This document shows positions 1 to 11,237 of a stretch of 64,000 nt of DNA, piece by piece. The position numbers were made by a program, and so were the translations under genes. The DNA lies in contig JASBNA010000001.1 in assembly GCA_038087015.1 (NCBI GenBank), positions 1,054,001-1,118,000 on the forward strand, given 5' to 3'. The first letter of the stretch is position 1. Each line of letters begins with the position of its first letter. Origin of the DNA: Cerrena zonata (Eukaryota; Basidiomycota; Agaricomycetes; Polyporales; Cerrenaceae). Below the pieces are notes generated by a model. The model saw only the letters and a list, made by a program, of their open reading frames with translations, searched no databases and was not told where the DNA came from.

Positions 1-1371
1 CTGAACAATCTAAACTAAGTCTACTTGGAAGGTTATGCTTCACGAGCAAGATTCCAAGATGGTGCTGATGAATCCTCATGAGCCCAACTCACTCTTCAAT
101 CTCGACATCGAAACAGGCAAGATCGTTGAAGAATGGAAAGTCCACGACGACATCACTGTCGATCACATGGCTCCCGACTCCAAATTCTCGCAAATGACAA
201 CAGAGCAAACCCTCGTCGGTGCCTCACATAACGCGCTCTTCCGCATTGATCCCCGTATTTCTGGAAAGAAGATGGTGGACAGTCAGTACAAGCAATACGT
301 GAGCAAGAACAAGTTCTCTGGCGTCACGACGACGGCATCTGGTAAACTTGCCGTGGCAAGTGAGAAGGGTGATATTAGGTTGTTTGATGCAATTGGAAAG
401 AATGCAAAGACCGCTCTTCCACCGTTGGGTGACCCGATTATCGGTATCGACGTCACAGCGAATGGCAGATGGATCGTGGCCACAACCAAGACATATCTCC
501 TACTTATCGATACACTCATCGGAGAAGGACGATATACAGGTAGTCTGGGCTTTGACAGAAGTTTCCCGGCCAATGCCAAACCGATCCCAAGAAGGCTACA
601 ACTACGAGCAGAACATGTTGCATATATGGATCGGAGTGTCACATTCACTCCCGCGAGGTAAGTTTCCACAACGCAGTTGGACCCCCACCCTCAAAAGTTA
701 TTTTTGGTGGCTGCTTCGGCCGATGGAGCTAATGAGAGTTTGGTTATTTTTTGATCTGTATAGATTCAATATGGGCGAAGGGCAGGAGGAGAACGCCATC
801 GTCACGTCAACGGGGCCGTTCGTCGTAGCATGGGACTTTGCCAAGCTTAAGAAAGGTCACCTGGACAAGTACGAGATCAAGAAGTACGTCTTTCTCCAAC
901 ACTTTTTTTATATCTGTCAGTTATGCGTTTCCTGGAGATGCCTGAGATGTCCTTAAAATAAGGGTTCTCGGTACCTGGGACGCCGCGACTGTATTGTATA
1001 GGTGTTGACACGCTGACAATGTCTTTTTTCCATTTCTTCTATAGGTATGAGGATCACGTTGTTCAAGATAATTTCAAGTTTGGCGATGACAAAGAAATTG
1101 TATGTGCCCACTTTCTTCTTTCATATACTTTCCCACCCCATCAAATTTCAATTCAAAATCACCACTTCCTTGATTCACTTGGAGTGTTATTTGCAAAACC
1201 GCATACACAATACTGACAATGACTGTTTCCTTTTAGATCGTCGCATTGGATAATAATGTCTTGACCGTGAACAAGAAGAATCTCAAGAGACCCGGTCCTG
1301 CATCGCTTGCGACTACCAGCGATACGAGGAACCTCCGGAGCAGATCGAGTATTGTCAATACTCCTTTCTGA
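1..1371 (+). CDS. VID27: VID27-like WD-repeat protein, 3' part (5' end outside window)
   Basis: C-terminal beta-propeller part of Vid27, a cytoplasmic fungal protein linked to vacuole import and degradation. Visible exons are about 20-657, 764-883, 1045-1099 and 1237-1371, joined by GT..AG introns that keep phase. The protein shows the family phrases VEEWKVHDDI, FRIDPR.SGKK, VASEKGDIRLFD, YLLLIDTLI, IVTSTGPFVVAW and DNFKFGDDKEI in the right order, ending in a basic tail and TGA at 1369-1371. The first visible exon stays open to about position 20, where a possible acceptor AG (18-19) precedes it, so the ATG at 35 is internal. The N-terminal half of the family lies upstream of the window. The gene converges with glutamine synthetase. 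Identity is from remembered family sequence. Confidence 0.9.
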
Positions 1372-2001
1372 TTGGGGGTAAGACGTAATCCATAATGAGG
1401 GGAGATGAGGTATGAGATATAGAGAAGCATTTCTTTGTCCATTCTTTTTACGAGGTCAAGTAGTTTCTATAGTTGTATTTGTTATGATTTATGATGTCCT
1501 TTTTATTCTTCTTCGAGGTCGAGAAGTCCTTTTGTGCAGCCGAATGTACATGTATTAGTACTTTACTTCCGTATATCAACATGAACTGTTTTTCAGGCAC
1601 AATCGGTTTCGATAAATTGAGGTCCATAGCTGGTCCACAGTAAGGAGGAATGCAAAACAAGCTATTGGTCGAAAAACTTTGCTTCCTTATCACAGAGATT
1701 GTCCAAAGATATGGCCAACTGAACAAGCGAAATGAAATAGCGGCACCAACATACCACCACACACGCATACAACGACCTTTTGCTTGATCACACCCGGGGA
1801 GAACGAAGGGAGAGAGGAAAGGAAAAGTCGATAGACTCGTAGGGATGCGTTTTTATTATTGACATACGACACGGTTTATGAATGTGATGATGCACTCTGG
1901 AACCTAATCCTCCGAGGATCCCGAAAGACCAAAGATAAAAAGTACAAAAAATGGGGCTGCTAAAAATCTCTATATCTGGTCGTCTTCATGATATTAATTA
2001 A
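1372..2001. other. intergenic, convergent 3' ends
   Basis: 630 bp between the stop codons of VID27 and glutamine synthetase. It is AT-rich and should hold both 3' UTRs and polyadenylation signals. Short frames here have no recognisable similarity or splice support, and no RNA gene or repeat was seen. Confidence 0.6.
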
Positions 2002-3309
2002 TTAGTTGGCATCGAGGCAGGTGGTCTCAACGATGATGCTTGTGACACGGTAAGGATCTAAGAGAGGAGAAACATAGATTAGAACGAAGGAGAAATGACC
2101 GGATCGGACGAGTGTACGTACCGATGTTGGAAGCAGGTCGCCTGTCCTCCAAGTAGCCGTAGCCCTGAGCACCAACATGTCGGGGAATACGAATCGAAGC
2201 ACCACGGTTAGCGACGCCGGAGCTGAAGGTACCGATATGGCCAGTCTCGTGGCGACCAGTAAGACGGAGATCGTTGTCCTCGCCGTAGACGGCAATGTGC
2301 TCGTTGTGACGCTTGCTCAACTTCTCGATGGCAGCCTCGATGTGCTTCATTCCTCCGGGCTCACGCATAGCCTTGGTGGAGTAGTTGGTGTGGCATCCAG
2401 CACCGTTCCAGTCACCAGTGAGGGGCTTGGGGTGGAAGGAGACCTTGATCGCCCACTGTTCGGCGATACGAACAAGGAGGTATCGGGCCATCCAGAGGTG
2501 ATCACCCATGGAAATACCCTCACAAGGGCCGACTTGGAACTCCCATTGGGAAGGCATGACCTCTGCGTTGATACCCGAAATGTTGACACCGGCGTAGAGG
2601 CAGGCGCGATAGTGCGCTTCGATCAGGTCACGAGCGAAAACCTTTCCGGCACCTTTCGTGATTGAAGAAAATGAGTTTTCGGGACTAATTGGACTAGTGA
2701 GTTTTTTTACATACCAGCACCGCAGTAATAGGGACCTTGGGGGCCGGGGAAACCACCCTTGGGCCATCCGTAGGGAGTACCGTCCACATCGAAAAGAGTG
2801 TACTCCTGCTCGAGACCGAACCAAGGCTCTTCGTCCTTGGCAAGGTCCATGACCTTCTTTGCGTGGTGGCGGAAGTTGGTCCTGTTAGGAGTACCATCGT
2901 TGTTGTAGCACTCTGCGAGAACAAGGATGTTGTCACCACCACGGAAGGGGTCCTTGAAGATGGCAGCAGGGCGAAGGTAGACATCGGAGTCACTTCCAGG
3001 GGCTTGGTTCGTTGAGGAACCGTCAAAGTCCCAGATACGGAGCGAACCGATGTCGGTCACCTTCTTGGTGACGGTCTGATAAAAATGAAGGCTTAGGAGT
3101 CGAGTGGGTGAGGAGACGTGGGATGTATGCTCACAGTGGTCTTTGAACGAAGACCGCCGTCGCCATCGATCCAGACATCTATAGTGTTATATGAGTCATT
3201 TGTAGCAAGAAAAGCAGCAGGGCGAGAGATCGGGCATACATTCAGCTTGGACCTTTTCACCCTGGGGGAGAGCGAGGTAGGGAGCCAAGAGATCTGGACG
3301 GTAGGCCAT
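2002..3309 (-). CDS. glutamine synthetase
   Basis: Cytosolic eukaryotic-type (GSII) glutamine synthetase, joining ammonium to glutamate with ATP. Five exons on the minus strand: 3240-3309, 3135-3178, 2715-3075, 2122-2652 and 2002-2057; phases match and give 353 residues, the usual fungal length. Start is [14 protein letters not shown]. Seen in order are [59 protein letters not shown] (metal and glutamate site), [16 protein letters not shown] and [10 protein letters not shown] (ATP/glutamate site), so all catalytic segments are present. The open plus-strand frame at 2177-2665 is an antisense shadow of the long fourth exon. The gene is transcribed away from a 470-bp upstream region. Confidence 0.96.
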
Positions 3310-3779
3310 TGTAGTTAAGAGATGGATGAAGAAAGAGAAAAAGGGAAGTGTGGAGAAAAGGTGGAGGAGCGAATGAAGGGCTATATAATGGGAATCAGCC
3401 TACTCAAGCACAGCCAGGTCTCTATGTCTGTTTGGCCCTGTTTGCGCAGGCACATGGCCTGCTTATCTCAGGGTGCCATTCTCTGCCGCTTCTCCGTGAG
3501 ATAACAGCAGAAAGGGTCTCTATCCATTTTTGCAATCCACGAGACCCCGCGAAAATGGATTCACGCCGGCTCCCGCCAAGCACCCTCTCATCCTCGTCCT
3601 CAATCCTCGCCCGCTTTTCTGCACGGTAGAACCCCGGTCCGAGAGTGTATTAAATGATACGAGCCACAGTACTGCTCCAAGACAAACTCTGGTGCAATAT
3701 TTGACAGATGCTCGTCCCTCGGCCGAAGCCGCCTTTTCTGCTCTAGACACCTTCCATCTTCCATCCATCATAATCATCT
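3310..3779. other. promoter region of glutamine synthetase / 3' flank of Erj5-like gene
   Basis: 470 bp between the glutamine synthetase start codon and the stop of the next minus-strand gene. It should contain the glutamine synthetase promoter and 5' UTR. A TATATAA-like run lies near 3380-3386, about 75 bp from the ATG on the template side. The plus-strand frames that cross it have no homology. Confidence 0.5.
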
Positions 3780-5326
3780 TCACCGTTTCTTCACATTTTT
3801 CCGTCGTCTCCCTCCCGCCATCGTGGTTGCTGCTGCCTTTACCGCCTTTTTACCAGCTCCCGACCCATCGCTGGGCGTCACAGTCCCACTACCTCCCATA
3901 TCCGACGAACTGTCCTCGTTTTCATCGATCTCTGCTTCCTCTGCACTAGTACCTGTCGAATCACGCTTGCCCAATTTCGACACAATGTTCCCCACAAGCG
4001 CGAGGAACCATGTCCCCTTCATCGATGGCCGGGTTGCTGTAGATTCGTCCACGACCGTCATGCTTCCATCAGACTCGAGCTATGCATCCCGTTGTTCAGT
4101 TGACAGCATCCGAGAACACCGGAAGCATTTCCAGTACACTAGCACATTGACACTCACAATAAATATGTCGTTTCCTTCCACAACCATGTCTATCCACCTT
4201 CCTGAAATGATATTTCCATCTTCGTCCATTCGCGAGGGTCCTCCGAGGTTCACCTTCACCTGTGAGATAGAAGCAACACAGCACACTGGCTATCAAAATG
4301 GAAGACACCGGAGCATACAGCTATCTCGACGGACCTTTCGCTGACCTTCAGTCGGTGTTAGCTTGGTACCCCACGCAGCGGATCTTGCCTGTTGTCTAAT
4401 GGTTTCTATCCGTTCCAGGTCCTTTCTATAATTCATCCGCTGTACTCCAAATTGCATTCCCGATGACAGAATAATCAAAAATACGACAACACTCTGTCAA
4501 GTGTCAAAATGTCAGATATACTTCAAAATCCTTTTGTATACAGTGAGATTTGTGATCCACGTACCCCGACTCCAGGCCTGAATCGCTGATAATAGTAACC
4601 AGTACCTCGCCATTTCGGGACACCATTTTTGTAAAAGAAGTCATATCTATATTCCAACATGAGCTCCGAAGTGCCACACCCTGTGTTAATACATCAGGTT
4701 CGTTGACGTACCTCTTGCGGCTCTCGGAGTCCCTCAAGATCTTAGACACCACACCCAGACGTGCGAATCGCTCATGAGCATTCTTGATACCGGGATTCTT
4801 ATCCGGGCTTCACAGCGTAAAAGGAAACAGGGACAAAATTAAGCACTTCTGGTTTGGAGCCCCCAGCGGGAGAGTTAAATAAGAAACGCACTGGAGTTGG
4901 ATACTTTTCTTCCTGTACGCGCGCGCAATCTCCTGAGTGGTCGCGGTGGACGGTACGTCGAGCCATGAATAGAACGTGGTTCCTTTTCCTGTAAGGGATT
5001 ACACAAGGACATTACTCATTTGCTCTATGTTTATGCCAATAGCGTTCCGCTCGCGCTCGGGAGAACGTAAAATAAAAGGCATGACTATACCTTCTGAGGT
5101 CTGTATGGCGCTGACCAAATCGAAAATCTCATGATCTTCCTATTCATAGAATTAAGAATAGGTAAGAATGAGATGAGGAAGTGACACGAGTCCAAGAAAC
5201 GGACCTTGTCCCAACTACGATCATGACATGGTCAGTAACGCTATTACGAGGTAATGTAGGCAATACTCACGCAAGTGTCAGAGTGAATAAGCTGACCAGG
5301 AAGGTCAGCAGGATGAATAGTTTCAT
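3780..5326 (-). CDS. ERJ5: ER membrane J-domain protein (Erj5 / DNAJC1-like)
   Basis: Hsp70 co-chaperone of the ER. Nine exons on the minus strand: 5271-5326, 5205-5214 (10 nt), 5091-5139, 4892-4988, 4712-4807, 4565-4646, 4335-4493, 4158-4259 and 3780-4079, giving 316 residues in phase. The start [19 protein letters not shown] is a signal peptide or anchor. It is followed by [15 protein letters not shown] and a J domain with an intact HPDKNP loop split by an intron. Next come [19 protein letters not shown], a second hydrophobic stretch [18 protein letters not shown], a cytosol-side segment with [15 protein letters not shown], and a Gly/Ser-rich basic tail ending RRRKNVKKR. This layout matches Erj5/DNAJC1 proteins, where the J domain faces the ER lumen. 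It shares a 384-bp divergent promoter with RRN7. The symbol is by family resemblance. Confidence 0.88.
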
Positions 5327-5710
5327 CCCGGAGCCTAAATGAATGTGGTGTTTGCTAACGGTGAAGAGGAAGAGGGGGTATGACAAGCAAAGTGACCGAC
5401 CGCGGTCTGCCAACGACTTGCTTGGTGGCAGCAAGCGCGTCGACGATCGAAGTGCCACGTGGTTATCTAACCGAGCATCGATCAAAGCTGGACAGATTGA
5501 GAGAGGCAATCTAATCTGCCCCTTGGAATGCAGCTTTCGGAATTTCACAATCTTTACATAACTTAAACTACGACTACCACTTTGCTGGGAACGGGGTCTC
5601 GACTCTTTTACATGACTTTGGCAATCCCTCACTAATACTTTACGTTTTCTCAACTGTAACGCGAACGCGAACACGAACACACCCCAAGGTGAAATCTTGA
5701 AACTAGAATC
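5327..5710. promoter_or_regulatory. bidirectional promoter Erj5 / RRN7
   Basis: 384 bp between two start codons facing away from each other, so it must hold both promoters and 5' UTRs. A long open minus frame (5267-5938) crosses it, but it runs through both first exons in the wrong phase and is not a gene. No clear core element was recognised. Confidence 0.55.
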
Positions 5711-8109
5711 ATGGCACCCTCCCGAAGACGCTGCGAAGTATGCGGGTCTAAACAGTTTCGCAAGGAACCTTCGACGGGTGTGATCACCTGTAGCGAGGGA
5801 CACGTTCTCCAGGTCATCACCCTTTTCCCTCGTAATCAATGCAACGTGTATGCTGATGTTGTGTAAGGTTCTAGAATTATAGGAATGAAACGAGAGAGTT
5901 GGACGTACTCGGGCCACATGCGGTGAAGAAACGGACATTGAAGTCCGGGAAGAAACGCAAGGGGAGACAGAGTCGGGCTGATGCGAAGTGTATGTATCTT
6001 CTTACAAATGATGTTCGGTTTGAGTACGAGTTGCTAATGCGGTTATGTAGTGTATCATGGAGAACGTGCAAGGTTTCATTATTTCCAATGCTTGCAGCTC
6101 GTTCTCCGCATGCAAGTCCAGGCTCTTATTAAACTATGGGACCTTCCTGATGAATATGAAGTAAGATCCCCATATATCTACAATTCCAATTCCAATACAA
6201 AATTAACACATATCCGGTCGCATAGGTACTAGTCCGAGACATCTGGACCCTTCATCTTAGTCTCCTACCAAACCCACCTCCGGCGGAACCTTATCTATAT
6301 CAACAAGAACAGCAGGAAGAAAGAGAAGACTCTTCACGAGATAAAACACAGCGCCCTCCTGAAACGCTTCATTCCAGGAGAAGGGATGAAGCAGAAGACG
6401 ATGGTACCCCTTCAGATGCCGAGCCCCCCATATCTTCCTCGTCGTCGTCTTCATCTTCCTCCTCATCTTCGTCAAGTGAAGATGAGGAGGAAGATAGTGA
6501 ACAGGAACAAGAAGACCCTGAGATGGCGGACCTTCTTCGTCAAGCCTCAGCTACGCCCTCTTCATCCTCTTCAGAAGACGAAGAGGATCAACTTGACCCT
6601 AGTCAGAAATCGAATCTTTCACGAGATAAAGACGAGGAGGAAGGTAAGAAAAGGAAGAGAAAGTCGAATCATCCGTATGATACGCCTGCGGGCAATTTAG
6701 CAGTGCTTGTGGTGGCTTGTTGGATGATGAGGTTACCGTTGAGATATATGGATTTCATCAGGTACTTAATGACCATCAATACGGTGATACGATTATAACT
6801 AACGTTTTGCTTAACAGAGCAATTGAGGCTTATGAACTGCCATATCTCGATACTACTAGACTACTTCCGGGTAGTATGGTAAGACATTTAGGAAAACATA
6901 CCGTACAAGCTCTATCACCACATGTACGTAGAATATGATGAATAACATCAACGTTGAAGCTTCCCTCGTACTCATCGTAAATCTAACTTCAGCACGCCCC
7001 TTCAGTTATGCACCTTCACCGACTATGCGCCCACTTGTCCAAGCACCTATATGCTTCCTACAAGGTTTATACTCCCGAAATGCACGCAGCCCCAATGCTT
7101 TGGAGAGCCGTACGATGCTTACATGGGACACGTAAGTCTCATACCCTTCAAACGAAATATTTTACGACGAACATTTGTCTAGCGACCCTCTATACCCTAA
7201 GCAAGAAACTAGCCAGTGTGCTCTCAATCCCTATGGTCCTACATCATTCCTTGGCACCCCGCTTGAAGCGAGTCAAGCATAGTGATCCTTCGTATCATAT
7301 GTTTGATGATGCACCTGTAGAGGTTTCACTTGTAGCTGTGGTGATTTTTGTGTTGAAGCTCGTATACCGGCTAGGTGAAGATTCGAGGTACGTTTTTATA
7401 TCTCCCATAATAAAAGGCTTCCATCTTATGTGGTCTGAAAATATCTGTAGACCTAGGTCATGTAGCGACAACGATCCTGTTCATGCACTTCCGGAACTTA
7501 GCAAATGTCTCGATTTGATGCGAGATGATTTGGACAAGTCCAGCAAATCGAAGGAAGCGTTGCTTGCAACTGATTCTACCATGTACGTCCCTAAGTTCTT
7601 CAGGTATCAATTTCAAACCTGAGTTACGAGATTTATAGATCGGCCCTGGACATGGATGATAAAATGCTGGACGAATACTTGGACTTCTGTCGAATGGCGC
7701 TCCTTCCGCGACAAGATCGAATCAACAGTAAGACACAACGTTTCATCAGCAATACTCATTCATTTTAATTTTGGATCAGACAGAGATACAGCATCGGAGT
7801 TCTTCTCCCTCGACCCACCTCCAAACCAAACTCCAAGTAATTCACTTACACCCTCAAGACCCTCCTCAATTACCTCCCCAACCACAACCCCAAAACGACG
7901 ATGCCCCACTTCCCGGTCAAGACTATAAAATATACCAAGCCACCGATCTACTAGGCTCACTCCCAGCTGACTACGAGTTGGTCCTTGAGAAAGCGGCAAA
8001 GTGGTGTGGTGTGGATGAGAATTATATCTCGGCGGCTCTTCAGCGGTTTGAACGAAGACTTGGGAGGTGGTGGGTTCAGGTTGAGAAGCAAAGGATGGCC
8101 GGATTGTAA
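5711..8109 (+). CDS. RRN7: RNA polymerase I initiation factor Rrn7 / TAF1B
   Basis: TFIIB-like subunit of the Pol I core factor that recruits polymerase to rDNA. Ten exons: 5711-5812, 5875-5989, 6051-6160, 6226-6761, 6818-6923, 6993-7131, 7183-7387, 7451-7582, 7639-7727 and 7784-8109, giving 619 residues in phase. The N-terminus is a zinc ribbon (CEVCGSKQF...CSEGHVL) followed by NYRNETRELD. The middle holds a Ser-rich run turning into a Glu/Asp-rich run, then a KKRKRKS basic patch. The C-terminal half carries cyclin-like helices, with LRYMDFIRAIEAYELPYLD as the conserved Rrn7 segment. In the last intron the acceptor at 7783 is chosen over 7777 because only it keeps the downstream helical frame. 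Domain identity is from memory of the family. Confidence 0.9.
6453..6495. repeat. 18-bp perfect inverted repeat inside RRN7
   Basis: Arms at 6453-6470 and 6478-6495 are exact reverse complements around a 7-base loop. They code for the end of the Ser run and the start of the acidic run, so the symmetry follows from TCC/TCA/TCT serine codons meeting GAA/GAT/GAG acidic codons. Confidence 0.85.
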
Positions 8110-9055
8110 GTTGTTATGTCTGGAATTACAGAGAGAAGAATGATTGGTGCTAATGGCGGCAACAAGGTGACCGATACGAAAGACGCATTTCGGAGTACTG
8201 GTAGTCCACCGACCGTACGCCAGTATCAGAGAATAAATGGCTCCTTGCTCTGCAGATTTTACTCCTCTGCTCTCCCTCCATTAATATCTGAAGAAGGCAG
8301 GATACTCGAATGCGGTCGACCATACCCCTCTATGGCTAAGAGACTGGCCAGATAACTTGTCGAGTCTACAGCTAAAGACGCAGGAGTTGGCATTATTCCC
8401 CGTTCAACGGACTCGATCTCTGGAGTTCGAATCACCGAAAGCCGACGAAAGCGACTGCATACCTCCAACGCTCCGTGCGATGGAAATATAACTCCGAATT
8501 CGTCTCTGATGTGTCGACCCGTCAACGCAGCGGATGAGGGTATTTCGCCATCCTCGTACCACTTACACTTTCACGATTCAAATAAGGGCGAGCTTTGGAG
8601 CAACGCTGGGAGATACAAGAAGCCGGAAAAGAGTACCCTGCCGATTTCAAGTTGGCCATAACTGCTCTTCGTTGTGCTCATCCATTCACACTTGCTACCC
8701 AGATCGATGCTGATCTGGCCATTTGTGCATGATTACCCGGAACCTAATGACGGGTGGATAAAAAGGGTTGGCATTCGTATTAACATGCAGTGTTGGGTCT
8801 CGCTGCGACTCCTATTATTTCCGAGTGTCTGGTATCCCATTCTGGAACACCGCAATTCTCAAGAATGATGACGATAGTATTATAACAAACCAACAGAGCG
8901 CGACAGTGAGATATAAAAGATACAAGTACAAATGAGATCGAGAGAGAAATAAACCGATATGTGTGAGATACAAAACAGATGCAATGAGGTATCCAAGTGA
9001 TAGATGTAACTGTAACCGAGTTCGAGGTGTCCGTTTGAATTCAAAGATAGTAGAA
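8110..9055. other. intergenic, convergent 3' ends of RRN7 and REX3
   Basis: 946 bp between two stop codons. It contains short open frames on both strands (8116-8355 plus, 8259-8525 minus) with no recognisable motif, no convincing splice partners and no upstream promoter context. The part near 8880-9055 is AT-rich and is probably the REX3 3' UTR. No RNA gene or repeat was seen. Confidence 0.55.
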
Positions 9056-11009
9056 TCAAGATGTGGTAGTGGTAGTAACGGGAGGTTTGGGATTGTTCAG
9101 GATGAAGTATCGGACTAGGTCTAGAGTGGCAATGGAGTCTTCGAGGGAACTGTGTCCGACAGTTCCACCGCCTGTTTGAATAGTTATTCCGAGATGTTCT
9201 TTCGATCTATGAGGAAGTATGAACATCAAAAACTGGGTACGGGAAGAGTTTCAATTGCTTACAAGTCTCTTAAAGCACGTTTATAGGGTGGACCAAATTT
9301 GTGGGGATATAGTGAAGCTGTGTCCACACACCGGTGGTGGATCATGCGAAGAGTCTTGAGATCATTATCCAAGGCGTGTCCAATGATAATTGTGTCGGAG
9401 TTGATGAGACCATCTAGGGCTTTGCGAATCGAGGCAAGAGGTAGGACAGCAGTTGCATAATTCTCAGGAGTGATACCAGAGAAACGGGTGTTAAGGTCAC
9501 TGTAATGATGATCAGAAGACTAAATTATTGGGACAGAAACGAAGCGGAAACCGAACGTACATGACTTCTACACCATCGTCCATGCGGATGATCTCATCGA
9601 ATATTTCTTTCCCAGAGCCATCGACGATAGAGACTCGCGCTACTCTCATCCCACCCGTGCTATAGACCATTTCACAATCTAATGCGACGATGTCGTATGC
9701 AGTGTCTTCGGTGTTACCATTTGGACCAGGGTATTCTGCCGATATTGGTGGTCGGGTGAAGCTGAAGCCATGTCTCCGGTGCAAGTCCTCGGGATCAGAT
9801 TCATAGAATACGTGAGGTCCACGGTCACAACCCTCAATTTCTGTAGAGCGGGAGCAACAGGTATATATCTTGGTTTTCTCACCTACAAAATCCGTTCGGT
9901 ATTTGCTAAAATCACAAATCATTACGATGACATACCATTTTCTCGAATTGTTCTCACTCTTCCGTAATGAAACACGCATTCGTCGGCCTCTTCCATTCGC
10001 TTAACTTTGAATGGTTTACTGCAGCGTTCACATGTCTTGACAGAGCCTTCTTCGCTCGGGTGTTCACCTCCTACACCCGAGGGGATCTCGACAATATAAC
10101 CAGTCTGTCTCATCTGGTCAAGACTGAGTACATGATGTTCAAGCTGAGATTTTGTGAGTCGCAGGGCCGCAAGTTTCTTCTTGTCCTCTTCACGTTTGAC
10201 CACTTCTGCTACGGTTCCTACTGAAGGGTGCGACTTGGAATCAGGCAATGGTCGCCTTTTGATGGAAGCTATTGCATTGATTCCTGCCTATATTCATCCC
10301 GTTAGATAATTCAAATGGGGTATAACAAGTGGGAAAGCGAACATTACGGTAAGTCAATTTGGTAGACTTGTTGTAGACATCCTCTTCCTGCCGTAGCGAG
10401 TCCTCAGCTGCGAGCTCGGGGAATGTATCGAGCAAGTTTTGGTAAAGTACAGAAAAATGATCATAGATGTTCTTTAACATTTTCTATATTTCGTGAATGA
10501 GTATTGGTACTCCTTCTGCGAATCCTAACGTAATAAATACGTACCTGCCGTATCGCAAGTGCAACCTGTGATTGCGCAGCATTAATCTTGAGAATAGGTA
10601 CTCCGTCCTAGGAATATTATCATTGAGGGATGTTAGGATGTCGAGGGTGTTAACACACATTATTTGTTTGAATCCTGGTTGGTATAGCGCTTGGAGTCTG
10701 CACTGGGCCAGCTCGTTGGAGTTTCAACGGTGGTTCCTTGACCAACGACACTTTACTCGAAGAGGCAGCGGAGGGCACGGACAGAGGTAAGGGTCTCTTC
10801 GCAGGAACGACCGACTGCCGCGGTTTAGTTATTGAAGATGACAAAACGGAGTTTGAGCCCGTGTCGACTATAGCAGATTTCTCCACGGGAATTTGAATGA
10901 TTGGGGGTGGCATAACTCTTGGGTCATGGCTGTAGACGCAGCTGATTCTCCGGCAATTCGGTTTTTCTGGACAAGGGAGTTTAGCAAACAAGCCGAGTGT
11001 TGGAAACAT
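9056..11009 (-). CDS. REX3: RNA exonuclease Rex3-like (DEDDh)
   Basis: 3'-5' RNA exonuclease of the REX family, which trims stable RNAs. Seven exons on the minus strand: 10659-11009, 10545-10607, 10348-10483, 9936-10283, 9561-9882, 9263-9499 and 9056-9206, giving 535 residues. The start MFPTLGLFAKLPCPE is followed by a CCCH-like zinc finger (C..CRR..CVYSH), as in fungal Rex3. A middle CERC...C..H cysteine cluster follows. The nuclease core shows DIVALDCEMVYS (D and E), GHALDNDLKTL (D) and HSSLEDSIATLDL (H and D), so all DEDDh residues are present. A further in-frame ATG 27 bases upstream would add nine residues; the downstream one was chosen because it matches the family start. It shares a 228-bp divergent promoter with the ceramide synthase gene. 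Confidence 0.88.
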
Positions 11010-11237
11010 ACTGGTGGGGGGAGAGCAGATGGGCAACCCAGTGTCTGCCGGAGATGCACTGAAGAAAGATGCCGAACTCCGAGTCTGGCAGTGATCTTTA
11101 TGTATAACGCGTTAAATGGGCGCCAAACGCGGTAGTATGCCAAGCGTTAAAACGTTAACGTTTGCCAGGTCGACAATCCCCCAAGTTTTGCCTTCACCTT
11201 CTGTGCATTGACCTTGATCCGACCTTGACGACACGAC
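11010..11237. promoter_or_regulatory. bidirectional promoter REX3 / ceramide synthase with palindromes
   Basis: 228 bp between divergent start codons. It contains an 8-bp palindrome AACGCGTT at 11106-11113 (holding ACGCGT, the core of fungal MCB boxes) and a 14-bp perfect palindrome AAACGTTAACGTTT at 11150-11163. Their use as sites is inference. Confidence 0.5.

Noticed and set aside
2177..2665. Long open plus-strand frame of 162 codons
   Set aside because: It is the antisense of the largest glutamine synthetase exon and has no family motif.
5267..5938. 223-codon open minus frame
   Set aside because: It only borrows the last 19 codons of its length from the Erj5 signal peptide and otherwise runs through the RRN7 promoter and first exon on the wrong strand.
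7771..7783. Nearer acceptor (7777) for the last RRN7 intron
   Set aside because: It puts the final exon in a frame that stops early and loses the conserved helices.
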